A program made the translations under genes and the position numbers. The notes under the pieces were generated by a model. The model was given only the letters and a program-made list of their open reading frames with translations, had not been told where the DNA came from and did no database searches. From Parapedobacter koreensis (GTDB taxonomy: Bacteria; Bacteroidota; Bacteroidia; Sphingobacteriales; Sphingobacteriaceae): a stretch of 64,000 nt of DNA. Where the stretch lies: NCBI RefSeq assembly GCF_900109365.1, contig NZ_FNZR01000007.1, forward strand, positions 62,001 to 126,000. Direction: 5' to 3'. The first letter of the stretch is position 1, and each line of letters opens with the position of its first letter. Below are positions 36,021-45,981 of the stretch, piece by piece.

Positions 36021-37172
36021 TTATGATGACGTCACATGCATCACCTTTATTAGCTGCTCAAGGTACACTGCTAAAATCTTAACTTCTGAAAAATCTTTTT
36101 CTACCTTCTTCCTTGCATTTTTCCCCATTTCTTTTTTATATACCAAAGGGAGCCTGACAAAAGCTTCCATCTTTGCCACTAAAGAGGAAACGTCCTTGGG
36201 CTCGGTTAAATAACCAGTCTCACCATCCTTTACGACTTCCCTACAACCTATTGTATTGGTTGTAATTGCGGGAACCTCCATGCTTGCCGCTTCCAATAAA
36301 CATCGCGGCATACCTTCATTGTAATACGAGGGAAATACCAGGCAATTCGTATTTTCTAAATAAGGACGTACGTCATCCGTTGCCCCCAAATATCGAATAA
36401 TCTGTTTACTTTCCCATAATCTTATTGTTTCTATTTTGATGGCTGATGGATTAAGGACATTCGCAAAACCAAGTAGTTCGCCCTCAACTTGTAATCCTCT
36501 TTGTTTGAGCTGTTCGATTGCCTTTACAAAATCCTCAACCCCTTTTTCGTAAAGAAACCGACCTGTGTATAAAAATTTGACGGTCTTATCGTCAGGATAA
36601 GGAACAAACCTTCTAAAATACTCAATATCAACCCCCTCACCTGACAATAATAGTGTTTTCTGCTCCGTAAGAATGTTATTCTTGATAAAAAAAGTCAGAT
36701 CATCGTTATTTAAAAACCAGGTCTTCACCGAATGCTTTAATGCAAATCGGTAAAACATTTTGATGACAGCGGACAAAATTCCTTTTTTGGCCAGCCCGTG
36801 ACCTAAACCAGTAATAACGGCTATCGTGGGAATTTGAAGGGATTTAGTCGCCAAAAGGCCATAAATATTGGGCTTTATTGTGTAAGTAAAGAGAAAATCT
36901 GGACGTATAATCTTAAGTATTTGCCTTAACTCCCGATATAATAAATAATCACCTAATGGATTAGTGCCCTTAGCATTTAAACACGTTAAAGGTTTAAATT
37001 GGATACTAAAAGCCGCGAACTTATCCGCATAATCATCATATGGAGCAACAACATAAATTTCGGCACCGTAGCTTGCTAACATTTTCATCACTCCCAACCT
37101 AAAGTTGTACATACTCCAAGCAGTATTGGCTATAAACCCAATTTTTTTCCCTTGTAATAACTGATTTTTCAT
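36021..37172 (-). CDS. Glycosyltransferase family 4
   Basis: The 383-residue GT-B enzyme has the N-terminal half with NTAWSMYNFRLGVMKMLASYG and VITGLGHGLAKKG. The nucleotide-sugar half has LYTGRFLYEKGVEDFVKAI and the E-x7-E motif SYYNEGMPRCLLEAASMEVP. GT4 enzymes usually retain the anomeric configuration. Donor and acceptor are unknown. It lies between the Wzi gene and a GT2 gene in the polymer locus. Confidence 0.9.
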   Translation of the reverse strand: MKNQLLQGKKIGFIANTAWSMYNFRLGVMKMLASYGAEIYVVAPYDDYADKFAAFSIQFKPLTCLNAKGTNPLGDYLLYRELRQILKIIRPDFLFTYTIKPNIYGLLATKSLQIPTIAVITGLGHGLAKKGILSAVIKMFYRFALKHSVKTWFLNNDDLTFFIKNNILTEQKTLLLSGEGVDIEYFRRFVPYPDDKTVKFLYTGRFLYEKGVEDFVKAIEQLKQRGLQVEGELLGFANVLNPSAIKIETIRLWESKQIIRYLGATDDVRPYLENTNCLVFPSYYNEGMPRCLLEAASMEVPAITTNTIGCREVVKDGETGYLTEPKDVSSLVAKMEAFVRLPLVYKKEMGKNARKKVEKDFSEVKILAVYLEQLIKVMHVTSS

Positions 37173-37174
37173 TT

Positions 37175-38053
37175 TCAGGCTTGGGTAATTATATTCAATG
37201 ATTGGATCTTCATAATTTGCTCATTGAGATGTTGCTGTTCCTTCAAATCCAACGCTGTATTCCTATTCGCTGTCAGTACATCTTGCTTATTTAACCACCC
37301 CATGAATATATAAGCGTAAGATTTTAAATATGTCTTTACAATCTCCCACTGTAAAGCAGGGTAAGTCAATTTTCCTTTTCCATAAACAGAAAAAATCATC
37401 CTTAATGTACGCATGCTGGACAGGTAGTTTTTGATGTTAACCCTTCCTTCCCGAATAATGTATAAATATTCGGGAATTCGTTTAAAATTGGAAAATTTAT
37501 AGGTCCTACACCACAATTCATAATCCTCTGCTCGAACATAAGCCGGATCATATGGGTTATTTCTAAACCATTCTTTTCTGCCAAGAATTGATGCGTGTAA
37601 CAACAATGCATGCTTAAGCACATCTTTTGGAGTATTACGGATAGGTAAGGCCCCTCGTTTACCTATAGGCTTATTTGACGTATCAATGGTATAAGCCGCG
37701 GTATCCACTAAATCAGTTTCTGGGTACCTAACCATGAATGCCACTTGTTTCGCAATACGATCTGGCATCATTAAATCATCCGCGTCCATACGGGCAATGT
37801 ATTGGCCTTTGGCCAGTTCACTTACTTGGTTTAAACGGTATACTAGGCCTCTATTTTCTCGATCGTCCACTAATCGAACTCTAGGATCTTTAATGTGTTC
37901 AACCAACTGCAACGAACCGTCTGTTGAGCCGTCATTTAATAGAAGAAGCTCCCAATCATTAAACGTTTGTGCATAAACTGACTTTATTGCGTCGAGTAGG
38001 GTTTCCTTGTTATTATAAAATGGAATGGCAATGGTTACCAACGGTGCTATCAT
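37175..38053 (-). CDS. Glycosyltransferase family 2
   Basis: The 292-residue GT-A enzyme opens VTIAIPFYNNKETLLDAI and has LLLNDGSTDGSLQLV and the metal-binding DADD in YIARMDADDLMMPDRI. It is a soluble inverting transferase typical of polymer loci. The start overlaps the preceding transferase stop by 4 bp. Confidence 0.9.
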   Translation of the reverse strand: MIAPLVTIAIPFYNNKETLLDAIKSVYAQTFNDWELLLLNDGSTDGSLQLVEHIKDPRVRLVDDRENRGLVYRLNQVSELAKGQYIARMDADDLMMPDRIAKQVAFMVRYPETDLVDTAAYTIDTSNKPIGKRGALPIRNTPKDVLKHALLLHASILGRKEWFRNNPYDPAYVRAEDYELWCRTYKFSNFKRIPEYLYIIREGRVNIKNYLSSMRTLRMIFSVYGKGKLTYPALQWEIVKTYLKSYAYIFMGWLNKQDVLTANRNTALDLKEQQHLNEQIMKIQSLNIITQA

Positions 38054-39234
38054 GGTTTAATCCTCAAAAGTTGAACTTGATCATCAAATTTGCGCTGGAT
38101 CTTTTCAATTGAAAAATAGGTTTGCAATTCGTTCATTCCTAAGAGATATCTATCGTATTCGTCGTCATTTTTTCGAATCAGTCGCTGCACATTATCCACT
38201 ATTTCTTCATAATGCTCACATAAGATGCCCGGCTTCACCTTACATAAGCCAAAAAGATATTCAAAATACTTATTCTTTAAACATATGATAGGTAATCCGA
38301 AGGCTATTGCATCCATGATAGCTCCGCTACTGACTAAGCTATACTGATCATCAGTATACATAAAAATTGCATAGTGCATAGCCGAACACTGTTCTTCATA
38401 TTTTTTCGTCTCAACAAACACTGACTGGCGCTGATATTCAACATAATTGTTTTGAAAAGGCAAAATTTCTGGGAGCACTTGGCCATTAATTACGAAAGCA
38501 GCTTTTCCAGCTGACACACTGTTTGCATATTGCTTTGCTAGAGCAAAAAACAGATGCGAATTCTTTGCCAATTTAGCTGTTCCAAGATGGCCAAATACAA
38601 TTTTGTCGGTAGGCCGATTAGGAAATTTTATATGTTTTTTGTGATAAGGATGAGGTATGCTTAATACCGCAACAGGTTCAATCTGGGTACCGCCTACCAG
38701 TTCATTTTTTATTAATTCATTAAGCACCAAGAATTTTCTATTTGCTAACCGCATCCTAAGTGCTTTATCAAGCGCCAATTTATAAATCTTATCTATTAAT
38801 TTACGACCAGGTCTTTCTTTTATTAGTTGAAGTTCTCCATGCAATGTGATAATAACTTTGACATCTTTTGAAATAAACCATTTTAACCAAATGTGAACAA
38901 AAACGTTCGTTAAAGGAGACATTGATGAAAAAAAAATAAGTGATACCTTTTTTTTCGTCGCTTTCCTTATTAAACCAATGGTTGCAAAACACTCTAAAAG
39001 AATTTTTATGATCCACCTGATTTTTTGCTTTTCTTGTGGTTCCAAAACAGTTATCGGCGAAAAATAGTAATTTGTGTTTTCGCTCAAGACCTCTGATAGT
39101 TCTTTCCAATGTGAAAGAGAAGCATAGCAATGAATATTGTGTGAGGGGCAGGCTTTTGCAATGAGTTGAACCAACTGACTATTAATGAACGCATGCTCAC
39201 CCTTCGTTTTATTCGTTTCACAAAAATATATCAT
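38050..39234 (-). CDS. Putative GT-B glycosyltransferase
   Basis: The 394-residue protein has a GT-B-like layout: KVIITLHGELQLIKERPG, an interdomain IVFGHLGTAKLAKNSHLFFAL and a C-terminal donor region SSGAIMDAIAFGLPIICLKN. Motif conservation is weak, so the family (GT4-like) and linkage are uncertain. AT-rich, like its neighbours. It lies 2 bp after the EpsG/Wzy-like gene. Confidence 0.68.
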   Translation of the reverse strand: MIYFCETNKTKGEHAFINSQLVQLIAKACPSHNIHCYASLSHWKELSEVLSENTNYYFSPITVLEPQEKQKIRWIIKILLECFATIGLIRKATKKKVSLIFFSSMSPLTNVFVHIWLKWFISKDVKVIITLHGELQLIKERPGRKLIDKIYKLALDKALRMRLANRKFLVLNELIKNELVGGTQIEPVAVLSIPHPYHKKHIKFPNRPTDKIVFGHLGTAKLAKNSHLFFALAKQYANSVSAGKAAFVINGQVLPEILPFQNNYVEYQRQSVFVETKKYEEQCSAMHYAIFMYTDDQYSLVSSGAIMDAIAFGLPIICLKNKYFEYLFGLCKVKPGILCEHYEEIVDNVQRLIRKNDDEYDRYLLGMNELQTYFSIEKIQRKFDDQVQLLRIKP

Positions 39235-39236
39235 GG

Positions 39237-40355
39237 CTAATAACGAAGCGGATCGTAGAATTCATCGAAAACAGTATGAAAAGGCACATATAAATCCATA
39301 TAGGGAGACATAAATAAATATAGCCGAAAGGCTCCAAAAATCGTCAACAGAAATAAAAAAAATGCTTTGAGCTTGAAATCGTTAAGCGATGTAAGTAAAT
39401 AGGCCAATAGGAAAATTTCCAAATATAAAAAAGGCAACGCCAGTCTCGTAACCACAGGAACACTTAGAATAAAAATGAAATAAATCATGTTTCCAAAAAT
39501 AAGCAGATTTAAAAATCCCTCATACCGGAATCGGATACGTTTTGAAACATATTTTTTCCCATAAATTAATAGCGGCAATATAAAAGCTCGTTTTAAAATT
39601 CCTAATGCATACGATAAATAGGGATTAGTATGGCTAGTTTCTAATCCTTCGTCCCCATATTGCAGCAGCTTTTCGGCCATGGAAGCTTCAACGCCCACCA
39701 ATCGAACTACCAATTCGATTGCCCATCCTGAAATGCCAACCAAACCAATCAAAAAACCCGCAATCAGTAAGATGTAACGCCACAGGTCTGACCATTTAAA
39801 ATGATAAAGCCAATAGGCTATAAGAAACAAAATAGAGGACACATGAATAAGGCTCGCCAACACGATTAATATTGCAAATGCCCAAAACCTTTTCGTTTCG
39901 ATATACTTCAATCCACACAAACAAATGGACACTGCCGTAAACTGCCGTACAGATAAGATATCCGCCAAGTAGTAACAGTAATATAGAAATAATAAAATGA
40001 ATAAGATAGGAGTATGCCGACTGAAAACAAGCCCCTTGAGACCGATGGTAACAACAGCCCAAAAAAACAACACCACAGTGTAGCTCCAATCCAATCTCGA
40101 CATAAATAAATTTATATAAGTAAATCCAGGCTCGAATAAATTCACTTCCGAACCGTAAACAAAATGGGTGATGTTGTCATAAAAAGTATAATAGGAGTTC
40201 CAATCCGGCCCTGTATCCCATCTAATCCCACCAACGATAATTAGCAATATGATTATACAGGAAAATAACAATTTTTTATGATGTTCATCTACTTCCACCA
40301 AGTCTAGCACACAAAAAACAGCTAACAGGAGGAATATGATGATGTAAATGGCCAC
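39237..40355 (-). CDS. EpsG-family O-antigen/polysaccharide polymerase (Wzy)
   Basis: The 372-residue protein has about ten hydrophobic helices and the EpsG signature GGIRWDTGPDWNSYYTFYDN near residues 42-61. EpsG proteins polymerise repeat units on undecaprenyl pyrophosphate at the outer face of the inner membrane. The very AT-rich composition is usual for wzy genes and suggests transfer. Confidence 0.85.
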   Translation of the reverse strand: MAIYIIIFLLLAVFCVLDLVEVDEHHKKLLFSCIIILLIIVGGIRWDTGPDWNSYYTFYDNITHFVYGSEVNLFEPGFTYINLFMSRLDWSYTVVLFFWAVVTIGLKGLVFSRHTPILFILLFLYYCYYLADILSVRQFTAVSICLCGLKYIETKRFWAFAILIVLASLIHVSSILFLIAYWLYHFKWSDLWRYILLIAGFLIGLVGISGWAIELVVRLVGVEASMAEKLLQYGDEGLETSHTNPYLSYALGILKRAFILPLLIYGKKYVSKRIRFRYEGFLNLLIFGNMIYFIFILSVPVVTRLALPFLYLEIFLLAYLLTSLNDFKLKAFFLFLLTIFGAFRLYLFMSPYMDLYVPFHTVFDEFYDPLRY

Positions 40356-40367
40356 AGCTATCTAAGT

Positions 40368-41324
40368 TTATTGTTGATTCATCTTGATTCTTTTGAGACA
40401 GCATTTTAGCTCACAGTAGCTAAGATATAGCCAAACCCATATCGTCAAAAACGTTATTTCAATAGCTTGTAGTGCTTCTTTCCCAATTTTTACTTTCTCT
40501 TTGAATGTCAATGCCGTCGAACAGAATGGCAAATCCAATATCCAACGCAATTTCTGGAAAGTAGAGCTGTTATCTTTGATATCGTGTGCATCAAAAAACC
40601 TTACTACCCATTGGACAAAATCAATCTGAGCATTGACTTTCCTGAAAAGAATAGGTTTATCATCCCATGTTGTTATATTCAAATTACTTTTTCGCCACTT
40701 AACAATTGCCCCGGGAATCGTTTTAATGGATGTCTCCTGCCCAAAATTCATCCAACTTGCATCGTCCGAACACCACCCCAAATCAAAATTGATAAAACCT
40801 CCTTTTTTTTCATAAACGGACCTCTTAAAGATACACTCAATTGCAAAACTGCTCAATTGATACGTTATCTTTTGTAAAAAAAAATCCGCTACATTAAGCG
40901 TTGCGGGAAAGATGGTTGGTTTTTTCAGAACCCAACCATGCTGATCGATAATTGAAGCATTGAAACGCACAATATCACAATTTTTATCTTTTTCGATATA
41001 CTTGTAAAATGTCCTAACACAACTTACATCCATAATATCATCATCCGAAAACAACCAAATCCATTCTTCATCCTGAATTAAATCCACGCATCGTTTCCAA
41101 TGTGCCACTAAGTCTTGACTTCCTAGATTATTCTCAAAGCGATAGTAAACCAGGTCGATCCTGTCTGTAAATTCACTAACAATATGTTTTAAATCAAAAG
41201 GACTATTGTCATCTCCAATATATAATTTGAAACGTATATCATCCTGATCAGCGATACTTTGAAGCGTGTCTCTCAAAAATTCAGGCTTATATGCCGGCAA
41301 TACAATGGCCAATTTATGCTTCAT
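40368..41324 (-). CDS. Glycosyltransferase family 2
   Basis: I start at the ATG at 41324 (MKHKLAIVLPAYKPEFL), preceded by AGAGAAAG; a GTG five codons upstream is an alternative. The 318-residue enzyme shows LYIGDDNSPFDLK, the acidic metal motif WLFSDDDIMDVSC, and a C-terminal hydrophobic stretch (about 285-305) that may lie on the membrane. It overlaps the flippase gene by 11 bp. Confidence 0.86.
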   Translation of the reverse strand: MKHKLAIVLPAYKPEFLRDTLQSIADQDDIRFKLYIGDDNSPFDLKHIVSEFTDRIDLVYYRFENNLGSQDLVAHWKRCVDLIQDEEWIWLFSDDDIMDVSCVRTFYKYIEKDKNCDIVRFNASIIDQHGWVLKKPTIFPATLNVADFFLQKITYQLSSFAIECIFKRSVYEKKGGFINFDLGWCSDDASWMNFGQETSIKTIPGAIVKWRKSNLNITTWDDKPILFRKVNAQIDFVQWVVRFFDAHDIKDNSSTFQKLRWILDLPFCSTALTFKEKVKIGKEALQAIEITFLTIWVWLYLSYCELKCCLKRIKMNQQ

Positions 41325-42780
41325 ACTTTCTCTTGACACGGTTTATTATACGGGAAACTGTCGTTAACATATCCAATATTATGGCGTTTCTCCATATCCA
41401 GTATTGAATAAAGAAATAAAACAATGCAGAAAGCAGAACTCCTGAAAACAAGGCTACAATCGCATTCAAATTAGCATAACGAATTAAGTAATATATCGGT
41501 ATAAAAATCAATGATGATACCCAGGCCTTAATTGGCAAACTCCAATCCGGTGCAAAATTGATTATCCGAATAGCAAATCTAGCTAATAGGATTAAGACGA
41601 TAAATTCTGCGACGAATGCAGCAATTGAAGAGCCAATGTACCCAAATCGGGGAACTAATGTAAAGTTGGCAATTAAACTGACTATCATTCCCGTCACAGC
41701 CGCTTTGAAAAAAAGGCGCTCATTATTGGATGGATTGAGAATCTGCATGCCAAAAATATTGCTATACCCGATAACAGCTACTGTTGGCGCAATGATTTGT
41801 AATGCATACGTTGCAGGCATAAATTCATTACCCGCAAATAGTATAATAATTTCACCAGCATAAAGCATTAACCCTGTAACGATGGGAATGCTGAATAACG
41901 ACACATAGGAAAAGGATTTAGTAAGCAAAGCTTTTATTTGGCCGTGATTCTGTTCATGGAACTGTTTCGAAAGCTGGGGAATCATTACCATCGTAACAGC
42001 AGTTAGCACAGTAATGATTAAACGAGATAATTTTATCGAGGTTGAATAATAGCCTACCTCGACATCATCCTTAATAAAACCGAGGATCACGGTATCGAAC
42101 ACGGTATAAACATGGATAACCAAACTAAACGAGAAAATAAACAACATGGGCTTCAAATGCCGTTTAAGCTTCAAATTGAAAAATGTCAACGTTATGATGT
42201 TGCGTGCATAATAAATATTAATTAACATTGATGCTAACCCACCAAAGAAAACAATAAAATAGTATATGGTTACATCATTTGCTTCATTCACAAATAAGTA
42301 AATCAAGATAATAGACAATAATTTTGAAAATACACCTCTAATGGTAATTAGCTTGAATTGTTCTACACCTTGAAACAGCCATTCCATAGTAAAAACCTGC
42401 ACAATCATAATTCCCACACTTATCGTGAATAGTCTACGATAAGCATTTAGTTCGCCAATAGTCATAAAAATCAGTATGTAAACGATGGTTAAGACCACTG
42501 TAGCAAGGCTATGGATAAGTATGATTTCACTGAAAATTTTAGACCTAATTGTATAGTCATGTTTATACTTTGCAATTTCCCGCACGCCATAAACAGGTAT
42601 TCCCAACGCTGCCATCATAACAAAATATTGGGTGAAACTCTCCACAAAACCAATACTCCCCATGCCCCCCGGCCCAAGTATTCTAGATACATAGGGAAAT
42701 ATAAAAATGGGGAATAACAACTGGCTAACAGCCAAAACAATATTATAAGCTGCGTTTTTCTTTATAGTATTCACCGCCAT
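41314..42780 (-). CDS. Wzx-type oligosaccharide flippase
   Basis: The 488-residue protein has 12-14 TM helices. It starts NTIKKNAAYNIVLAVSQLLFP and contains YVSRILGPGGMGSIGFVESF and LYAGEIIILFAGNEF, all usual in the MATE-like Wzx/PST family. It flips the undecaprenyl-linked repeat unit. First gene of the operon, with a 5' region of about 90 nt. Confidence 0.92.
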   Translation of the reverse strand: MAVNTIKKNAAYNIVLAVSQLLFPIFIFPYVSRILGPGGMGSIGFVESFTQYFVMMAALGIPVYGVREIAKYKHDYTIRSKIFSEIILIHSLATVVLTIVYILIFMTIGELNAYRRLFTISVGIMIVQVFTMEWLFQGVEQFKLITIRGVFSKLLSIILIYLFVNEANDVTIYYFIVFFGGLASMLINIYYARNIITLTFFNLKLKRHLKPMLFIFSFSLVIHVYTVFDTVILGFIKDDVEVGYYSTSIKLSRLIITVLTAVTMVMIPQLSKQFHEQNHGQIKALLTKSFSYVSLFSIPIVTGLMLYAGEIIILFAGNEFMPATYALQIIAPTVAVIGYSNIFGMQILNPSNNERLFFKAAVTGMIVSLIANFTLVPRFGYIGSSIAAFVAEFIVLILLARFAIRIINFAPDWSLPIKAWVSSLIFIPIYYLIRYANLNAIVALFSGVLLSALFYFFIQYWIWRNAIILDMLTTVSRIINRVKRKYEA

Positions 42781-42874
42781 TGGATTAATTTCATCACTTC
42801 ATTCCGACCAATTTAATCGTATGGCCAACATACTACACGTTGTTTGGTCTTTTGCAAAAGTAAGCGAAAGATGA

Positions 42875-42907
42875 CAAATGTACTTACATTAGCCGAAAAC
42901 TCGGCAA
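42875..42907 (-). promoter_or_regulatory. Candidate promoter of the exopolysaccharide operon
   Basis: The reverse strand reads TTG (42905-42907), 22-bp spacer and TACATTTG (42875-42882). A GCCGA/TCGGC inverted repeat (42892-42905) lies in the spacer and might be an operator. A second -7 match, TACTTTTG, lies about 20 bp closer to the gene. Spacing is 2 bp over the optimum. Confidence 0.4.
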
Positions 42908-42977
42908 GCAACGAAAAACCTTCAACATGGCCGAGTGTTAGAATTAGAACAAGAATAGAAACATCATAACATTCCAA

Positions 42978-44408
42978 ATGAACAAAAAACTCATTATAAC
43001 ACAAGCCTACATCAACGGCAAATTCATCAAAGGCCGCAAATCCTTCGATGTCATCAATCCTGCCACCGGTGAAATCATCGCTTCCGTGCCCGACCTCACC
43101 ATAGCGGACTGCCATGCCACCATTGACCATGCGCACGACGCATGGCCATCATGGCGCGATACGGAATCAACCGTACGCGCCAACACGGTACGTAAATGGT
43201 ACGAGCTCATTATCGCCAATAAACAGGACCTTGCGCGCATCATGACGATGGAAAGTGGCAAACCCTTCACCGAAAGCCTCATTGAGGTGGATTATGGAGC
43301 ATCCTTTGTGGAGTGGTTTGCCGAAGAAGCGAAACGTATCTATGGTGAAACCATCCCTGCCCCAAAAACAGGGCAGCGACTACTTACCATTCGGCAGCCC
43401 GTGGGAGTGGTTGCAGCCATCACCCCCTGGAATTTCCCTTTGGCCATGATTACCCGTAAGGTGGCCCCGGCATTGGCCTGCGGATGCACGGTCGTACTCC
43501 GTCCAGCCTCACAAACACCACTTACCGCCTTAGCGATGGCTCAATTAGCACATGAAGCTGGATTCCCTGCCGGGGTATTCAATGTCGTCACTGGCAAGGA
43601 TAGCAAAGGCATGGGCACGGAATTAGCCACCAATGATAAAATAAGAAAAATATCATTCACCGGTTCAACGGAAGTAGGTCGCTCACTAATGGCCCAGGCA
43701 GCAGAAACCATCAAAAAAGTGTCTTTCGAGCTTGGTGGTAATGCACCTTTCCTTGTCTTCGATGACGCTGATGTCGATGCAGCTGTGCAAGGAGCCATTG
43801 CAGGCAAATTCCGTAATTCCGGCCAAACCTGTGTGTCTATCAACCGATTTTTCGTGCAGGATGCGGTATTTGACGATTTTGCCAAGAAATTGACAACCGC
43901 CGTCAAAAAACTAAAAGTGGGAAATGGCCTCGATGAAGGCGTACAGGTAGGACCGCTCATCAGCCAAGATGGGCTGGAAAAGGTAAAAAAGCATGTAAAA
44001 GACGCCGTTGACAAGGGAGCGAAGTTGCTGGCGGGCGGCAAACCAAAGAAAGGACTCTTCTATCATCCCACCGTTTTAGCGGATGTCAGCCCTTCTTCCC
44101 TCATTGCTGGGGAAGAAACGTTCGGTCCGGTATGTGCCCTGTTCCGATTCAACACCGAAGAGGAAGGCATCGCTATGGCCAACGACACGGAGTTCGGCCT
44201 TGCTTCCTATTTTTATAGTAAGGATGTAAATCGTTGTTGGCGCGTAGCCGAACAACTCGAAGCAGGTATGGTGGGTATCAATACCGGATTACTTTCCAAT
44301 GCAGCGGCACCTTTTGGTGGTGTCAAGCAATCCGGTATCGGGCGAGAAGGTTCAAAGCATGGGCTTGACGAGTATACGGAAATCAAATACCTCTGCTTTG
44401 GCGATTAA
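42978..44408 (+). CDS. gabD: Succinate-semialdehyde dehydrogenase type aldehyde dehydrogenase
   Basis: The 476-residue NAD(P)-dependent ALDH has the cofactor motif ITPWNFPLAMITRK, GSTEVGRSLM, the catalytic Glu in FELGGNAPFLVF, and the catalytic Cys in NSGQTCVSINRF. Arrangement and the C-terminal GIGREGSKHGLDEYTEIKYL favour the SSADH branch. It may oxidise other short aldehydes. It shares an intergenic region with the exopolysaccharide operon and overlaps hemJ by 4 bp. Confidence 0.9.
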   Translation: MNKKLIITQAYINGKFIKGRKSFDVINPATGEIIASVPDLTIADCHATIDHAHDAWPSWRDTESTVRANTVRKWYELIIANKQDLARIMTMESGKPFTESLIEVDYGASFVEWFAEEAKRIYGETIPAPKTGQRLLTIRQPVGVVAAITPWNFPLAMITRKVAPALACGCTVVLRPASQTPLTALAMAQLAHEAGFPAGVFNVVTGKDSKGMGTELATNDKIRKISFTGSTEVGRSLMAQAAETIKKVSFELGGNAPFLVFDDADVDAAVQGAIAGKFRNSGQTCVSINRFFVQDAVFDDFAKKLTTAVKKLKVGNGLDEGVQVGPLISQDGLEKVKKHVKDAVDKGAKLLAGGKPKKGLFYHPTVLADVSPSSLIAGEETFGPVCALFRFNTEEEGIAMANDTEFGLASYFYSKDVNRCWRVAEQLEAGMVGINTGLLSNAAAPFGGVKQSGIGREGSKHGLDEYTEIKYLCFGD

Positions 44409-44941
44409 TCGCGATCCCGGATTTTCTTGTATATCTTCACCGCCAGCATCAGCATGATAGACAGCAAGAGCAGTCCCAACACGCCGTATATCCAGTTGAT
44501 TGCGCTCTTGAGCACTACTGCAAAAACAATAGCAAAAAGTATCACCGTCGCCAGCTCGTTCCACATGCGGAGCCGTATCGATGTCCATCGGTTTGTTTCA
44601 TGCTTAAGCCTGAACATGATGCGTTGGCAGATGAAATGATAGGCCACCAGGCCAAGGACAAAAGTCAGTTTCACGTGCATCCATCCCGCCTGCAACAGCC
44701 CCGGCACTACATAGAGCATGGTTAGCCCGGCCACAATGGCCAAGTACATAGATGGCGTAGTGATGATCCACCATAGCTTACTTTCCATTACCACAAATTG
44801 CCGATGCAAGACATCGTATTCCTGCGTCGGTTTCTGTTTAGCCTCTGTATGGTAGATAAACAGCCGGACCATGTAAAACAACCCCGCCATCCAAGTAATG
44901 ACGAAAATAATGTGTACCGCTTTAGCGTAAAGGTATAGCAT
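44405..44941 (-). CDS. hemJ: HemJ-like protoporphyrinogen IX oxidase
   Basis: The 178-residue protein has four TM helices and conserved HemJ features: His near 10 in KAVHIIFVITWMAGLFYM and the Lys in GWMHVKLTFVLGL. HemJ oxidises protoporphyrinogen IX late in haem synthesis. The start shares one base with the hemE stop (TAATG). CopD-like and UPF0093 proteins look alike, but the hemE neighbour favours HemJ. Confidence 0.88.
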   Translation of the reverse strand: MLYLYAKAVHIIFVITWMAGLFYMVRLFIYHTEAKQKPTQEYDVLHRQFVVMESKLWWIITTPSMYLAIVAGLTMLYVVPGLLQAGWMHVKLTFVLGLVAYHFICQRIMFRLKHETNRWTSIRLRMWNELATVILFAIVFAVVLKSAINWIYGVLGLLLLSIMLMLAVKIYKKIRDRD

Positions 44942-45978
44942 TAAAACCTAAATTCTTTCACCACCTCAATCGCGTATTTCACGTTGTCAAACGGAATATC
45001 CGGCATGATACCGTGCCCCAGGTTGAAGATGAAGCCATCTTGCCCGCGCATACGTTCGAATAGATGCAGGATTTTCTCCCGGATGACCTTTTTGTCGGCA
45101 TACAGCACAAACGGATCCAGATTGCCCTGCACGGCCACACCGTGCGGTAGGCTATCTTTTACGTGCCTCAAGTCCGCATTCCAGTCTACGGAAACCACAT
45201 TCGGCTTCGCTTCAGCCATCAACGGAGCGAATACCGAACTCCCCTTGCAAAACGAAATTACCGGCACACCAGCCCTGTTTAACTTCGAGAAGATATACGT
45301 ATTATAATGATGTGCAAACGTCTTGTAGTCATCCCAAGATAGCGCCAATGCCCAACTGTCAAACAGTTGCAAGGCATTTATCCCAGCGGCAATCTGCAGG
45401 TTGAGGTAATCGACGGTCACATCGGCAATCTTTTGCAAGATGAAATGGGCCAGCTCGGGTTCGTTGTGAAGCAACAATTTCGTACGTTTGAAATCTTTCG
45501 ATGAGCCGCCCTCCACGAGGTAACTCAATACCGTAAATGGCGCACCCGCAAAACCAATCAACGGAATACGGCCTTGCAAACGTTGCCGAATCACTTGGAT
45601 GGCATCTCCGACATACTGTAGTTTATCCACCACATCCGTACGCAATGTTTCCGCATCGGCTCTGTTGCGTACAGGATTGGCAAATTGGGGGCCTACTCCC
45701 TGTTCAAAGCTCAGCTGCCCGCCCATGGCTTCTGCGGTAACCAAAATATCTGAAAACAAAATAGCAGCATCCACTCCCAGCAAATCCACGGGAAGCATTG
45801 TCACGTCTGCCGCTATTTCGGGAGTTTTACACATCTCAAGAAAGGAATACCTATTCTTGATATCCCAGTATTCCTTCATAAATCGGCCCGCTTGGCGCAT
45901 TATCCACACGGGCGGTCGTTCGGTAGGCTGCGAAAAAGCAGCCCGGATAAGTAAATCGTTTTGCAAACCAGTTGTCAC
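44941..45978 (-). CDS. hemE: Uroporphyrinogen decarboxylase
   Basis: The 345-residue enzyme removes four acetate carboxyls to give coproporphyrinogen III. It shows the signature PPVWIMRQAGRFMKEYW near the N-terminus, AILFSDILVTAEAMG and FAGAPFTVLSYLVEGG, and ends with FNLGHGIMPDIP. It follows the TPR gene by 3 bp and is coupled to hemJ. Confidence 0.96.
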   Translation of the reverse strand: MTTGLQNDLLIRAAFSQPTERPPVWIMRQAGRFMKEYWDIKNRYSFLEMCKTPEIAADVTMLPVDLLGVDAAILFSDILVTAEAMGGQLSFEQGVGPQFANPVRNRADAETLRTDVVDKLQYVGDAIQVIRQRLQGRIPLIGFAGAPFTVLSYLVEGGSSKDFKRTKLLLHNEPELAHFILQKIADVTVDYLNLQIAAGINALQLFDSWALALSWDDYKTFAHHYNTYIFSKLNRAGVPVISFCKGSSVFAPLMAEAKPNVVSVDWNADLRHVKDSLPHGVAVQGNLDPFVLYADKKVIREKILHLFERMRGQDGFIFNLGHGIMPDIPFDNVKYAIEVVKEFRF

Positions 45979-45981
45979 AAG

